A stretch of DNA of 64,000 nucleotides, taken from positions 930,001 through 994,000 of the forward strand of contig NZ_SDPT01000002.1 of the NCBI RefSeq assembly GCF_004135605.1, given 5' to 3'. Under the pieces are notes generated by a model. That model saw nothing but the letters and a program-made list of their open reading frames with translations, had not been told where the DNA came from and made no database searches. Made by a program: the position numbers and the translations under genes. Shown here piece by piece: positions 16,776 to 29,168 of this stretch. This DNA comes from Sphingomonas desiccabilis. Lineage in GTDB: Bacteria > Pseudomonadota > Alphaproteobacteria > Sphingomonadales > Sphingomonadaceae. The first letter of the stretch is position 1. Each line of letters begins with the position of its first letter.

Positions 16776-18001
16776 CGCACTTCGGGGTGGTCGTCGTCGG
16801 TGCCGGCCACGGCGGCGCACAGGCGTGCATCGCGCTCCGCCAGGCGGGATATGACGGCAGCATCGCCCTGATCGGCGACGAGCCGGACCTGCCCTATGAG
16901 CGGCCGCCCCTCTCGAAGGAGTATCTGCAGCGGGACAAGCCGTTCGAGCGCCTGCTGATCCGGCCGGCTTCCTTCTGGTTGAACCGGTCGATCACGCTGA
17001 TGCCTGGCGTGCGTGTGGTGGCGGTGGACGCGGCCGCGCAGCGCGTGCGGACGGCCGAGGGGACCGAGATCGGCTACGACTGGCTCATCTGGGCCGCAGG
17101 TGGCGCGCCGCGGCGCCTGGGCTGTGCGGGCACGGAGCTGGCGGGGGTACATTCGATCCGGACCCGCGCCGACGTCGACCGGCTGGAAGCGGAGCTTGCC
17201 ACCACCGAGCAGGTTGCCGTGGTCGGCGGCGGCTATATCGGGCTGGAAGCGGCGGCGGTCCTGACCAGGCTCGGCAAGCGGGCCACGGTGCTGGAGGCGC
17301 AGGAGCGGGTGCTTTCCCGGGTAGCCGGCGAGGCCCTGTCGCGCTTCTTCGAAGCCGAACATCGCGCGCAGGGCGTCGACGTGCGGCTGGGTGCGACCGT
17401 CACCTGCATCGAGGGGGCGGCGGGCCGGGTGACCGGCGTCCGGCTGGGCGACGGAACGCTGCTGCCCGCGCAAATGGTGATCGTCGGCGTCGGGATCGAG
17501 CCGGCGGTCGCGCCTTTGGTCGCGGCGGGGGCGGCCGCCGGCAACGGCGTCCGCGTCGACGGACAATGCCGCACCAGCCTGCCGCGGGTGTTCGCGATCG
17601 GCGACTGCGCGCTCCATGCCAACGCCTATGCGGACGGTGCCGAGATCCGGCTTGAATCGGTGCAGAACGCCAACGACCAGGCGATCGTGGCAGCCAAGGT
17701 CATCGCAGGGGTCGACGCGACCTATGATGCGGCGCCGTGGTTCTGGTCGGCCCAATACGACCTGAAGCTGCAGACGGTGGGCCTGTCGACGGGACATGAC
17801 GACGCGGTGGTTCGCGGGGATCCGGACACCCGCAGCTTTTCCGTGATCTATCTGCGGCGCGGGTGCGTCATCGCGCTCGACTGCGTCAACGCGATGAAGG
17901 ACTTCGTGCAGGGGCGTGCGCTGGTGGTGGCGGGGGCGAGGGTGGAGTCGGCGCTGCTCGCAGACGCTGACCGCCCGCTGAAGATGCTGGTGCCGGCCTG
18001 A
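16772..18001 (+). CDS. FAD-dependent ferredoxin reductase, Rieske oxygenase partner
   Basis: A 409-residue flavoprotein of the BphA4/rubredoxin-reductase type that passes electrons from NAD(P)H to a ferredoxin. An FAD Rossmann motif VVGAGHGGAQA is at the N-terminus. YERPPLSKEYL is a family signature, VVGGGYIGLEAAA (about 147) is the NAD motif and VFAIGDCA is the second FAD motif. It has no [2Fe-2S] domain, so it differs from VanB; its size and layout resemble DdmA of the dicamba demethylase system. It starts with GTG overlapping the vanA stop (GTGA). No ferredoxin gene is visible nearby, so one must be supplied from elsewhere. Confidence 0.88.
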   Translation: MTHFGVVVVGAGHGGAQACIALRQAGYDGSIALIGDEPDLPYERPPLSKEYLQRDKPFERLLIRPASFWLNRSITLMPGVRVVAVDAAAQRVRTAEGTEIGYDWLIWAAGGAPRRLGCAGTELAGVHSIRTRADVDRLEAELATTEQVAVVGGGYIGLEAAAVLTRLGKRATVLEAQERVLSRVAGEALSRFFEAEHRAQGVDVRLGATVTCIEGAAGRVTGVRLGDGTLLPAQMVIVGVGIEPAVAPLVAAGAAAGNGVRVDGQCRTSLPRVFAIGDCALHANAYADGAEIRLESVQNANDQAIVAAKVIAGVDATYDAAPWFWSAQYDLKLQTVGLSTGHDDAVVRGDPDTRSFSVIYLRRGCVIALDCVNAMKDFVQGRALVVAGARVESALLADADRPLKMLVPA

Positions 18002-18019
18002 TCCCCCGCCTGGCGGACG

Positions 18020-19024
18020 TTACGCTTCCTCTGGCAGCCGCTCGGTGTCTACCTGGGCCTGGGCGGCGGGAGGATAGCGGTTGCCCTGAACCGCGCCCGG
18101 CGCGAACAGCGCGTCGACCGCCGCGAGGGTTTCGGGCGCGGCCGGACGCGATGCGGCGGCGAGGTTCTCGTCCAGATGCGCGATGCTGCGCGTGCCGGGT
18201 ATCGCGATCACGTGTGGGCCCCGCGCCAGCACCCAGGCGAGCGAGAGCTGCGCCGGGGTGAAGCCGGCCTCGGCCGCGATCGCGGCAAAGCGATCCGCAA
18301 GCGCGAGGTTCGCCTCGAATGCCGGGCTCTGGAAGCGGGGCATGGATGCGCGAATGTCGCCGGTGACGAAGTCGGGCGATCGGACCGCGCCTGCGAGCAT
18401 TCCGCGGGCAACGGGCGAGAAGGCGACGAACGCGGTTCCAAGTTCCCGGCAGGCGTCGAGCACCGCGATTTCGGCATTGCGCACCCAGGGCGAGAGTTCG
18501 GTCTGCATGGCGGCGATCGGGTGCACCGCCTGCGCACGCCGCAACGTGGCTGCGGACATCTCCGAAAGCCCCAGCGCGCCGATCTTGCCGGCTTCGCGCG
18601 CACGGGCGAGCGCGCCCACCGACTCCTCGATCGGCACGTTAGGGTCGAGGCGGTGGAGATAATAGAGGTCGATGTGGTCGGTGTTCAGCCGCACCAGCGC
18701 CTCGTCCAGCGTGCGCGCGATGGACTCCGGCCGGCCGTCCAGCACCCGCTCGCCGTCGCGCAGGTCGAGCACGCATTTGCTGGCAAGGCGAAACTCGCTC
18801 CGGCGATGGCCCACCGCCTCGGCGATCAGGCGCTCGTTGGCCCCGCCGCCGTAGAGCGCTGCGGTGTCGAGCATGGTGAGACCCGCGTCCAGCGCGTGGT
18901 TGAGGAGTTGGATCGCATCTGCCTCGGGCGGCGCCACGTCATAGGCGTGGCTGAGGTTCATGCAGCCAAGGCTGACCGCCGAGACCGTAAACGGGCCGAG
19001 AGGACGGTGAAGAAGATCGGTCAT
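18020..19024 (-). CDS. aldo/keto reductase
   Basis: A 334-residue NADPH-dependent aldo/keto reductase with a TIM-barrel fold. The catalytic set is visible: Asp and Tyr in DTAALYGGG, Lys in LASKC and His in YYLHRLD. The phosphate-binding end of the cofactor site is AIPGTRSIAHLDEN. I start at the ATG at 19024 with GGGAG upstream. It follows pobA by 13 bp and so shares the leftward lig operon. Its job there is not clear; reduction of an aromatic aldehyde or a ketone intermediate is possible, as is a role outside the pathway. Confidence 0.88.
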   Translation of the reverse strand: MTDLLHRPLGPFTVSAVSLGCMNLSHAYDVAPPEADAIQLLNHALDAGLTMLDTAALYGGGANERLIAEAVGHRRSEFRLASKCVLDLRDGERVLDGRPESIARTLDEALVRLNTDHIDLYYLHRLDPNVPIEESVGALARAREAGKIGALGLSEMSAATLRRAQAVHPIAAMQTELSPWVRNAEIAVLDACRELGTAFVAFSPVARGMLAGAVRSPDFVTGDIRASMPRFQSPAFEANLALADRFAAIAAEAGFTPAQLSLAWVLARGPHVIAIPGTRSIAHLDENLAAASRPAAPETLAAVDALFAPGAVQGNRYPPAAQAQVDTERLPEEA

Positions 19025-19037
19025 GCGGCTCCCAAGG

Positions 19038-21151
<2,114 letters not shown>

Positions 21152-21154
21152 CGC

Positions 21155-23831
<2,677 letters not shown>

Positions 23832-23840
23832 GCCCGATCT

Positions 23841-23855
23841 ATAACATCAGCTTAT
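23841..23855. promoter_or_regulatory. LysR-type binding box
   Basis: ATAA, seven bases, TTAT gives the T-N11-A dyad of LysR-type regulators. It lies in the 100-bp divergent region between the LysR gene (start 23831) and ligK (start 23935), close to the regulator's own start. Confidence 0.5.
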
Positions 23856-23934
23856 CGCGCGGCGACAACTCCGAATTGGCATATCGGCCGACATCCGGCT
23901 CATGCTCCGGGCAAAGGCGGCGATGGAGAACGGC

Positions 23935-24609
23935 ATGGCAGGCATAGTGGTGCGCGAGTTCGCCCGGGCGGATGTGTCGGTGATCGACGGCCTAGCGCAT
24001 GCCGGCGTCGCGACCGTGCACGAGGCGCAAGGACGCACCGGACTGCTCGCGCCGTATATGCGGCCGATCTACCCGGGCGCGCGCATTGCCGGGAGCGCGG
24101 TCACCATCTCGGCACCGCCGGGAGACAATTGGATGGTGCACGTCGCGATCGAGCAGATCCGCGAGGGCGATATCCTCGTCCTTGCACCGACGAGCCCCTC
24201 CAGCGACGGCTATTTCGGCGACCTGCTCGCAACCTCCGCGATCGCGCGGGGCTGCCGGGGCCTCGTGATCGACGCGGGCGTGCGCGATGTGCGGGACCTT
24301 ACCCAGATGAATTTCCCGGTCTGGTCCAAGGCCGTACACGCCCAGGGCACGGTAAAGGCGACGCTGGGGTCGGTGAACGTGCCGGTCGTCGCGGCCAACG
24401 CGCTGGTGCACCCGGGCGACGTCATCGTCGCGGACGACGACGGCGTCTGCGTCGTGCCCAGGGCAGAGGCTGCCGCAGTGCTGGAGAAGGCGCGGGTCCG
24501 CGAGGCGGCCGAAGAGGTCAAGCGCGCGCGGCTGGCAGCAGGGGAACTGGGCCTCGACATCTACGACATGCGCGGAAAGCTGGAGGCGATGGGGCTGCGC
24601 TATGTCTGA
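23935..24609 (+). CDS. ligK: 4-carboxy-4-hydroxy-2-oxoadipate aldolase
   Basis: A 224-residue RraA-like class II aldolase that splits 4-carboxy-4-hydroxy-2-oxoadipate into pyruvate and oxaloacetate, the last step of 4,5-cleavage. [28 protein letters not shown] and [12 protein letters not shown] are typical, the last giving the Arg-Asp pair around the metal. I use the ATG at 23935 with GGAG upstream; ATGs at 23902 and 23923 are alternatives. It is divergent from the LysR gene and overlaps ligU by 8 bp. Confidence 0.93.
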   Translation: MAGIVVREFARADVSVIDGLAHAGVATVHEAQGRTGLLAPYMRPIYPGARIAGSAVTISAPPGDNWMVHVAIEQIREGDILVLAPTSPSSDGYFGDLLATSAIARGCRGLVIDAGVRDVRDLTQMNFPVWSKAVHAQGTVKATLGSVNVPVVAANALVHPGDVIVADDDGVCVVPRAEAAAVLEKARVREAAEEVKRARLAAGELGLDIYDMRGKLEAMGLRYV

Positions 24610-25657
24610 CGCCGTTCGATGCATGTGGATGCGGGGCGGCACCTCGAAAGGCGGCTTTTTCCTGCGCGAGGAACTGCCCCCGTCGGTCGCAGAACGCGAT
24701 GCCTTTCTGCTGCGGATCATGGGATCGCCGGACGCCCGCCAGATCGATGGCATGGGCGGGGCGGACCCGCTCACCAGCAAGGTCGCGGTGGTCTCCAGAT
24801 CGGCGCGCGCGAACGTGGACGTCGACTATCTCTTCCTACAGGTGTTCGTCGATCAGGCGATCGTCACGGACGCGCAGAACTGCGGCAACATGCTGGCCGG
24901 GGTCGGACCGTTCGCGATCGAGCGCGGCCTTGTGGCGGCGCAGGACGGCGAGACGCGCCTGACGATCTTCATGGAAAACACGGGACAGGTTGCCGTCGCC
25001 ACCGTCGCGACGCCGGGCGGGCAGGTCACCTATGCCGGGCCGGCGCGGATCGACGGTGTTCCCGGGACCGCGGCGGCGGTCCCGCTGGAGTTTCGCGACA
25101 CGGCAGGCTCGTCATGCGGAGCATTGCTCCCGTCCGGCAACGCGGTCGACGTGATCGACGGGGTGCCCGTGACCTTGATCGACAACGGCATGCCCTGCGT
25201 GGTGATGAAGGCCGAGGATGTCGGCATCACCGGCTATGAGGATCGCGACACGCTCGATGCGGATGCGGCGCTCAAGGCGCGCATCGAGGCGATCCGCCTG
25301 CAGGTGGGGGCGCGGATGAACCTGGGCGATGTGCGGGAAAAGTCGGTCCCCAAGATGATGCTGGTCGCACCTCCGCGGAACGGCGGCACGGTCACGGTTC
25401 GCAGCTTCATCCCGCACCGGGCGCATGCGACCATCGGCGTGCTCGGGGCCGTCAGCGTCGCCACCGCATGCCTGATCCCGGGCTCACCCGCGGCCGAGGT
25501 CGCGGAGGTTCCGGCAGGCGCGCGCAAGACGCTGTCGGTCGAGCATCCGACCGGCGAGATGAGCGTGGTCATCGAGACCGATGCGGCGGGCGAGGTCGTC
25601 TCTGCCGCGCTGCTGCGCACCGCGCGCAAGCTGATGGACGGCATGGTCTTCGCCTGA
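24602..25657 (+). CDS. ligU: 4-oxalomesaconate tautomerase (PrpF family)
   Basis: A 351-residue PrpF/diaminopimelate-epimerase-fold isomerase that interconverts oxalomesaconate tautomers, preparing the hydratase substrate. [12 protein letters not shown] at the N-terminus and [17 protein letters not shown] are family signatures, and the Cys of QNCGNML is the likely catalytic base region. Length fits LigU/GalD. It overlaps ligK. The flanking pathway genes ligI and ligJ are not present next to it. Confidence 0.92.
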   Translation: MSDAVRCMWMRGGTSKGGFFLREELPPSVAERDAFLLRIMGSPDARQIDGMGGADPLTSKVAVVSRSARANVDVDYLFLQVFVDQAIVTDAQNCGNMLAGVGPFAIERGLVAAQDGETRLTIFMENTGQVAVATVATPGGQVTYAGPARIDGVPGTAAAVPLEFRDTAGSSCGALLPSGNAVDVIDGVPVTLIDNGMPCVVMKAEDVGITGYEDRDTLDADAALKARIEAIRLQVGARMNLGDVREKSVPKMMLVAPPRNGGTVTVRSFIPHRAHATIGVLGAVSVATACLIPGSPAAEVAEVPAGARKTLSVEHPTGEMSVVIETDAAGEVVSAALLRTARKLMDGMVFA

Positions 25658-25678
25658 ATTCGGGAGCTGGCAAGCGCG

Positions 25679-26797
25679 TCAGGCGCTCTCCGGGCGGAGC
25701 CATCTCCAGCCGGCGTCGAGGGTCTGGCGCAACGGGGCAAGCCCGACCCGTACGCCGATGCGATCGATATAATTGGCGATTTCTGCGGCGCGCCCCCCGG
25801 TAGCGGGCTCGGGTCGGCCGGGCGGGGCGCTCCACATCGGCAGGAAGCCGGTGCGGATGCTGCCATCGGGGTCGAGGCGCAGCCGGCCGATCATCCCGTT
25901 CACCGCCTCCGGATGGAACGGCGCGAGCGGATAGGCGGGATCGGGCTCGAACCCGAACATCCGCTTGCGCCGCTCCGCCCACTCGGCGCGGCCGGGATGG
26001 TCCTGTGCGGGGCTGAGCGCGTGGGTGACGACGACACCGTTGCCGAGGCCGTGGAAGATGGGCCGTCCGCGGTGAAACTCGATGCCGCGCGGGATATGGG
26101 CGTGATGGCCGAGGACCGCGTCGGCACCCGCATCGACGGCCGCAAAGGCGAGGGGGCGTTCGTAGGGAGCGAGCGCCGCGGGGCGGTGGGTAATGCCCTT
26201 GTGCAGCGCCACCAGAACAAGATCGGCACGGCGACGGAGGTCGGCGATCGCGTCCTGCATGGCGGCGACCGAGGCCGGGTCTGCCTCCACGAGGTTCGCC
26301 TGGGGTCGCGAGGGGCCGTCATCGTCGGCGCGCACATGGACATAGGCGCACCCCGGGCGATCGGCCGTTGCCCAGGCAATCTCCGGGCCTACGCAATTGA
26401 AGCTCAGCAGGCCGATCGTGCGGCCGCCGCGTTCGACGAACGCTGGCCTGGTGGCCTCGGACAGGTTCAGGCCCGCGCCGGCGTGGGCGATACCCAGCCG
26501 ATCCAGTTCGGCGTTCGTGTCGGCGATGCCTTCTCCACCGCAGTCGGCGATGTGATTGCCCGCCATCGAGAGCATCTCGATATCGGCGCGGGCGATGGCG
26601 GACAGGTGCGCGGGGTCGGCGCCCGGTGCGGGCACATCGCCGGCCAGTTCCTCGCCCCGGGTCGTGTGCGGCACCTCGAGGTGGCCGACTGCCAGGTCGG
26701 CGGCGCGGGTGACGGGGGCGACACCGCCGAGCCAGTGATCGGGATCGGGGACGTCGAGGATGATGTCGCCGAGGAACACGAGATCCAGCGGCTTCAT
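25679..26797 (-). CDS. CapA-family (PGA_cap) metallophosphoesterase-fold protein, second copy
   Basis: A 372-residue CapA-like protein without a signal peptide. Motifs correspond to the copy at 2925-4046: GDIILD, VGHLEVPH, AGNHIADCGGEG, ALHKGITH and GADAVLGHHAHI, keeping the metal-binding Asp, Asn-His and His positions. It is the last gene of an eight-gene operon with CoA-transferases and a TRAP transporter and overlaps the preceding CoA-transferase by 4 bp. No capsule or polyglutamate gene is nearby. Recurrence in two catabolic operons suggests a hydrolytic function on a small molecule; the substrate is unknown. Confidence 0.82.
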   Translation of the reverse strand: MKPLDLVFLGDIILDVPDPDHWLGGVAPVTRAADLAVGHLEVPHTTRGEELAGDVPAPGADPAHLSAIARADIEMLSMAGNHIADCGGEGIADTNAELDRLGIAHAGAGLNLSEATRPAFVERGGRTIGLLSFNCVGPEIAWATADRPGCAYVHVRADDDGPSRPQANLVEADPASVAAMQDAIADLRRRADLVLVALHKGITHRPAALAPYERPLAFAAVDAGADAVLGHHAHIPRGIEFHRGRPIFHGLGNGVVVTHALSPAQDHPGRAEWAERRKRMFGFEPDPAYPLAPFHPEAVNGMIGRLRLDPDGSIRTGFLPMWSAPPGRPEPATGGRAAEIANYIDRIGVRVGLAPLRQTLDAGWRWLRPESA

Positions 26798-27978
26798 CCG
26801 ACCACGCCCGATCGCCTGAGGGCGAGGATCGCCGCTTCATCCAGGCCGAGCTCGGCCAGGATAGCATCGGTGTCGCTGCCGAGCGTGGGGACGGTGGAGG
26901 TCGGCCGCGTCTCGGTCGCGAAACCCGGTCCGACCACGTCGAGCGGCCGGTCCCAGCCGGGCAGTGCCACCGGATGCAGCGTGCCGCGTTCGAGGACATG
27001 CGGATGCTGCGCGATCTCGCCCACTTCCCGCAGCATGGCGACGGGCACGCGCGCTTCGGCGAGGCGCGCCTCCAGATCGGCTGCGCGCCAGGTGGAGAGG
27101 GTTTCGGTGAGCCAGGCGCGAACCGCAGGATAGTGCGCCACGCGGGCGTCATGGCTGCGGAAGCGCGGGTCGTCGATCAGTTCCGGGTGACCCAGCACGT
27201 GCAGCAGTGCCTCCACCTGCTGCTGGTTGTTCGCACCCAAGGCGATCCACCCTTGCGCGGTCGGATAGAATTCCGATGTTGCGACCAGCCGAAACCCGCG
27301 GTTGCCGGTCCCCCCCGGTGTCCGGCCGGTGTAGGAATGGACGGAGACGGTGGTGTTCACCAGCTTGAGCGCGGCGTCGAGCATGGCCACGTCGACGTGC
27401 TCGCCGAGGCCGCTGGCATCGCGCCGGCGCAGGGCGGCGAGGAAGCCGATCGTGGCGAGATACCCCGTGAAGCTGTCGATGATCGGCATGCCGATCTTTT
27501 GCGGTCCGTCGGGTCCGGTGTTCATCAGCGCGATGCCGGACATCGCCTGGGCGATATGGTCGTAGGCGCCCCGATCGGCGAGCGGCCCCGTCTGGCCAAA
27601 GCCGGTGATCGAGACGAGGATGAGCCGCGGATTGCGGGCGTGCAGCGCATCGAAGTCGAGGCCGAGCCGAGCGAGCACGCCCGGGCGGAAGTTCTCGACC
27701 AGCAGGTCCGCCCGTTCGAGCAGCCGCCACAGAAGTTCGATGCCCGCCGGCGTCTTCAAATCGAGCGCAATCGAGCGCTTGCCCGCGTTGATCGAGGCGA
27801 ACGGGATGCTGAGCATCGCCTCGCCGCCATGTTCGGTATAGTGGCGAAAGCCGTCGCCGGTGCCGGGCGGCTCGACCTTGATCACGGTCGCGCCGAGTTC
27901 GACCAGCATGTTCGTACAGGTCGGCCCCGCGATCGCGTGGCTGAGATCGACCACGGTCAGGCCGTCGAGCGCGTTCAT
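26794..27978 (-). CDS. class III CoA-transferase (CaiB/BaiF)
   Basis: A 394-residue family III CoA-transferase, which moves CoA between carboxylic acids. GLTVVDLSHAIAGPTCTNML and VIKVEPPGTGD are the N-terminal signature, VENFRPGVL follows, and the catalytic Asp is Asp168 in MPIIDSFTGYLA. The start is the ATG at 27978, overlapping the previous CoA-transferase stop by 4 bp; an open frame upstream lies inside that gene. It is one of three such enzymes in the operon. They probably activate the imported acid or an intermediate for the dehydratase-like protein. Confidence 0.9.
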   Translation of the reverse strand: MNALDGLTVVDLSHAIAGPTCTNMLVELGATVIKVEPPGTGDGFRHYTEHGGEAMLSIPFASINAGKRSIALDLKTPAGIELLWRLLERADLLVENFRPGVLARLGLDFDALHARNPRLILVSITGFGQTGPLADRGAYDHIAQAMSGIALMNTGPDGPQKIGMPIIDSFTGYLATIGFLAALRRRDASGLGEHVDVAMLDAALKLVNTTVSVHSYTGRTPGGTGNRGFRLVATSEFYPTAQGWIALGANNQQQVEALLHVLGHPELIDDPRFRSHDARVAHYPAVRAWLTETLSTWRAADLEARLAEARVPVAMLREVGEIAQHPHVLERGTLHPVALPGWDRPLDVVGPGFATETRPTSTVPTLGSDTDAILAELGLDEAAILALRRSGVVG

Positions 27979-29168
27979 GGCAGCGCCTCCCGCTCGCCGG
28001 AAAAGACGCCGGCGCGGGAAAGCGCAGCACGCGCAGCGGCATCGAAGCCGAGCTCTTCCAGGATCGCGTCGCGCTCGGCGCCGGGCGCGCCGGCGGGGCG
28101 ATGGTCTGCGGCTTCCACGCCGGACAGGTGAAAGGGGGTGCCGATCTGCTCCACCACCTGATCGCCGACCGGCAGGCGAAGATGCATGCCGCGCGCCTCG
28201 GCATGGGGATGGCGCAGCGCTTCGGAAGGGGTCAGCACCGGCATGACCTGCGTATCGGCATCGCCGAGGACGCGAAGCCATTCGGCGCGCGGCCTGGTCT
28301 GGAACAGGGCGGCGAGATCCGCCTCGATCGCGGGATGCGCCGCGGTATCGAACTGGCGAGCGGCATATTCGGGCCGGCCGACGGCAGCGCAGAACCGTTC
28401 CCAATAGCGCGGTTCCATGTCGGTGGTGCAGAGCCATTCGCCATCGCCGCATTGCCAGACCCCGCCCTTGGGATGCCAGGCCCCGTCGGGGGGCGGAATA
28501 TCCTCAGGCGACGCTGCGCGACCCAGCCCGACGGCGAGGAGCGGCATTGCCGCGTCCGACATGGCGACGTCGACCTGGCTGCCGCGACCGGTCCGCTCGC
28601 GCGCCTGCAGGGCCACGAGCACCGCGATGGCGGTGTGCGCCCCCGCCATAACGTCGGCGACCTGAACCCCCGGCAGGCTGGGTGTCGGCAGACCGTTCAG
28701 GCGCGACAAGGCGCCGGCGAGCGCCAGCGCCGCCGGATCGTGCCCCGCACGACCGGCGAGCGGCCCCGTGTGGCCGGTGAAGGAGACTGACGCATAGATC
28801 AGGCGCGGATTGATCGCTGCGAGCGCGTCATAGCCCAGACCCATGCGGGCCATCGTGCCGGGCCGGTAATCCTCCACCAGGATGTCGGCCGAGGCGACCA
28901 GCGCGGCGAGCACGGGCGTCGCCTTCGGGTGACCCGGGTCGAGAACGATCGAGCGGCGGTTGCGCCAATAGGAAGGGCGCGCGCGGCGCAGCCTTTCCGC
29001 TTCCGGGTCGTCGGCGTGCCCGAACATCCGGGCGTGCTTGGCTAGTTCGCGGGGGTTCTCGACGCGGATCACGTCGGCGCCCATGTCCCCTGCGATCCAG
29101 CCGGTATAGGCGCCCGGCAGGTAGCGGGTGAAATCGAGGATGCGGAGGCCGGAGAGGGGTGCGGTCAT
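27975..29168 (-). CDS. class III CoA-transferase (CaiB/BaiF), divergent
   Basis: A 397-residue family III CoA-transferase. LRILDFTRYLPGAYTGWIAG and VIRVENP form the N-terminal signature, EDYRPGTMARMG the middle motif, and Asp172 in VQVADVMAGAHTA is the expected catalytic residue. It diverges from the copy at 26794 (for instance ENPRELAKHA instead of EPPGTGD), so the two may be subunits of one heteromeric enzyme or have different acids as substrates. ATGA overlaps tie it to the genes on both sides. Confidence 0.88.
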   Translation of the reverse strand: MTAPLSGLRILDFTRYLPGAYTGWIAGDMGADVIRVENPRELAKHARMFGHADDPEAERLRRARPSYWRNRRSIVLDPGHPKATPVLAALVASADILVEDYRPGTMARMGLGYDALAAINPRLIYASVSFTGHTGPLAGRAGHDPAALALAGALSRLNGLPTPSLPGVQVADVMAGAHTAIAVLVALQARERTGRGSQVDVAMSDAAMPLLAVGLGRAASPEDIPPPDGAWHPKGGVWQCGDGEWLCTTDMEPRYWERFCAAVGRPEYAARQFDTAAHPAIEADLAALFQTRPRAEWLRVLGDADTQVMPVLTPSEALRHPHAEARGMHLRLPVGDQVVEQIGTPFHLSGVEAADHRPAGAPGAERDAILEELGFDAAARAALSRAGVFSGEREALP

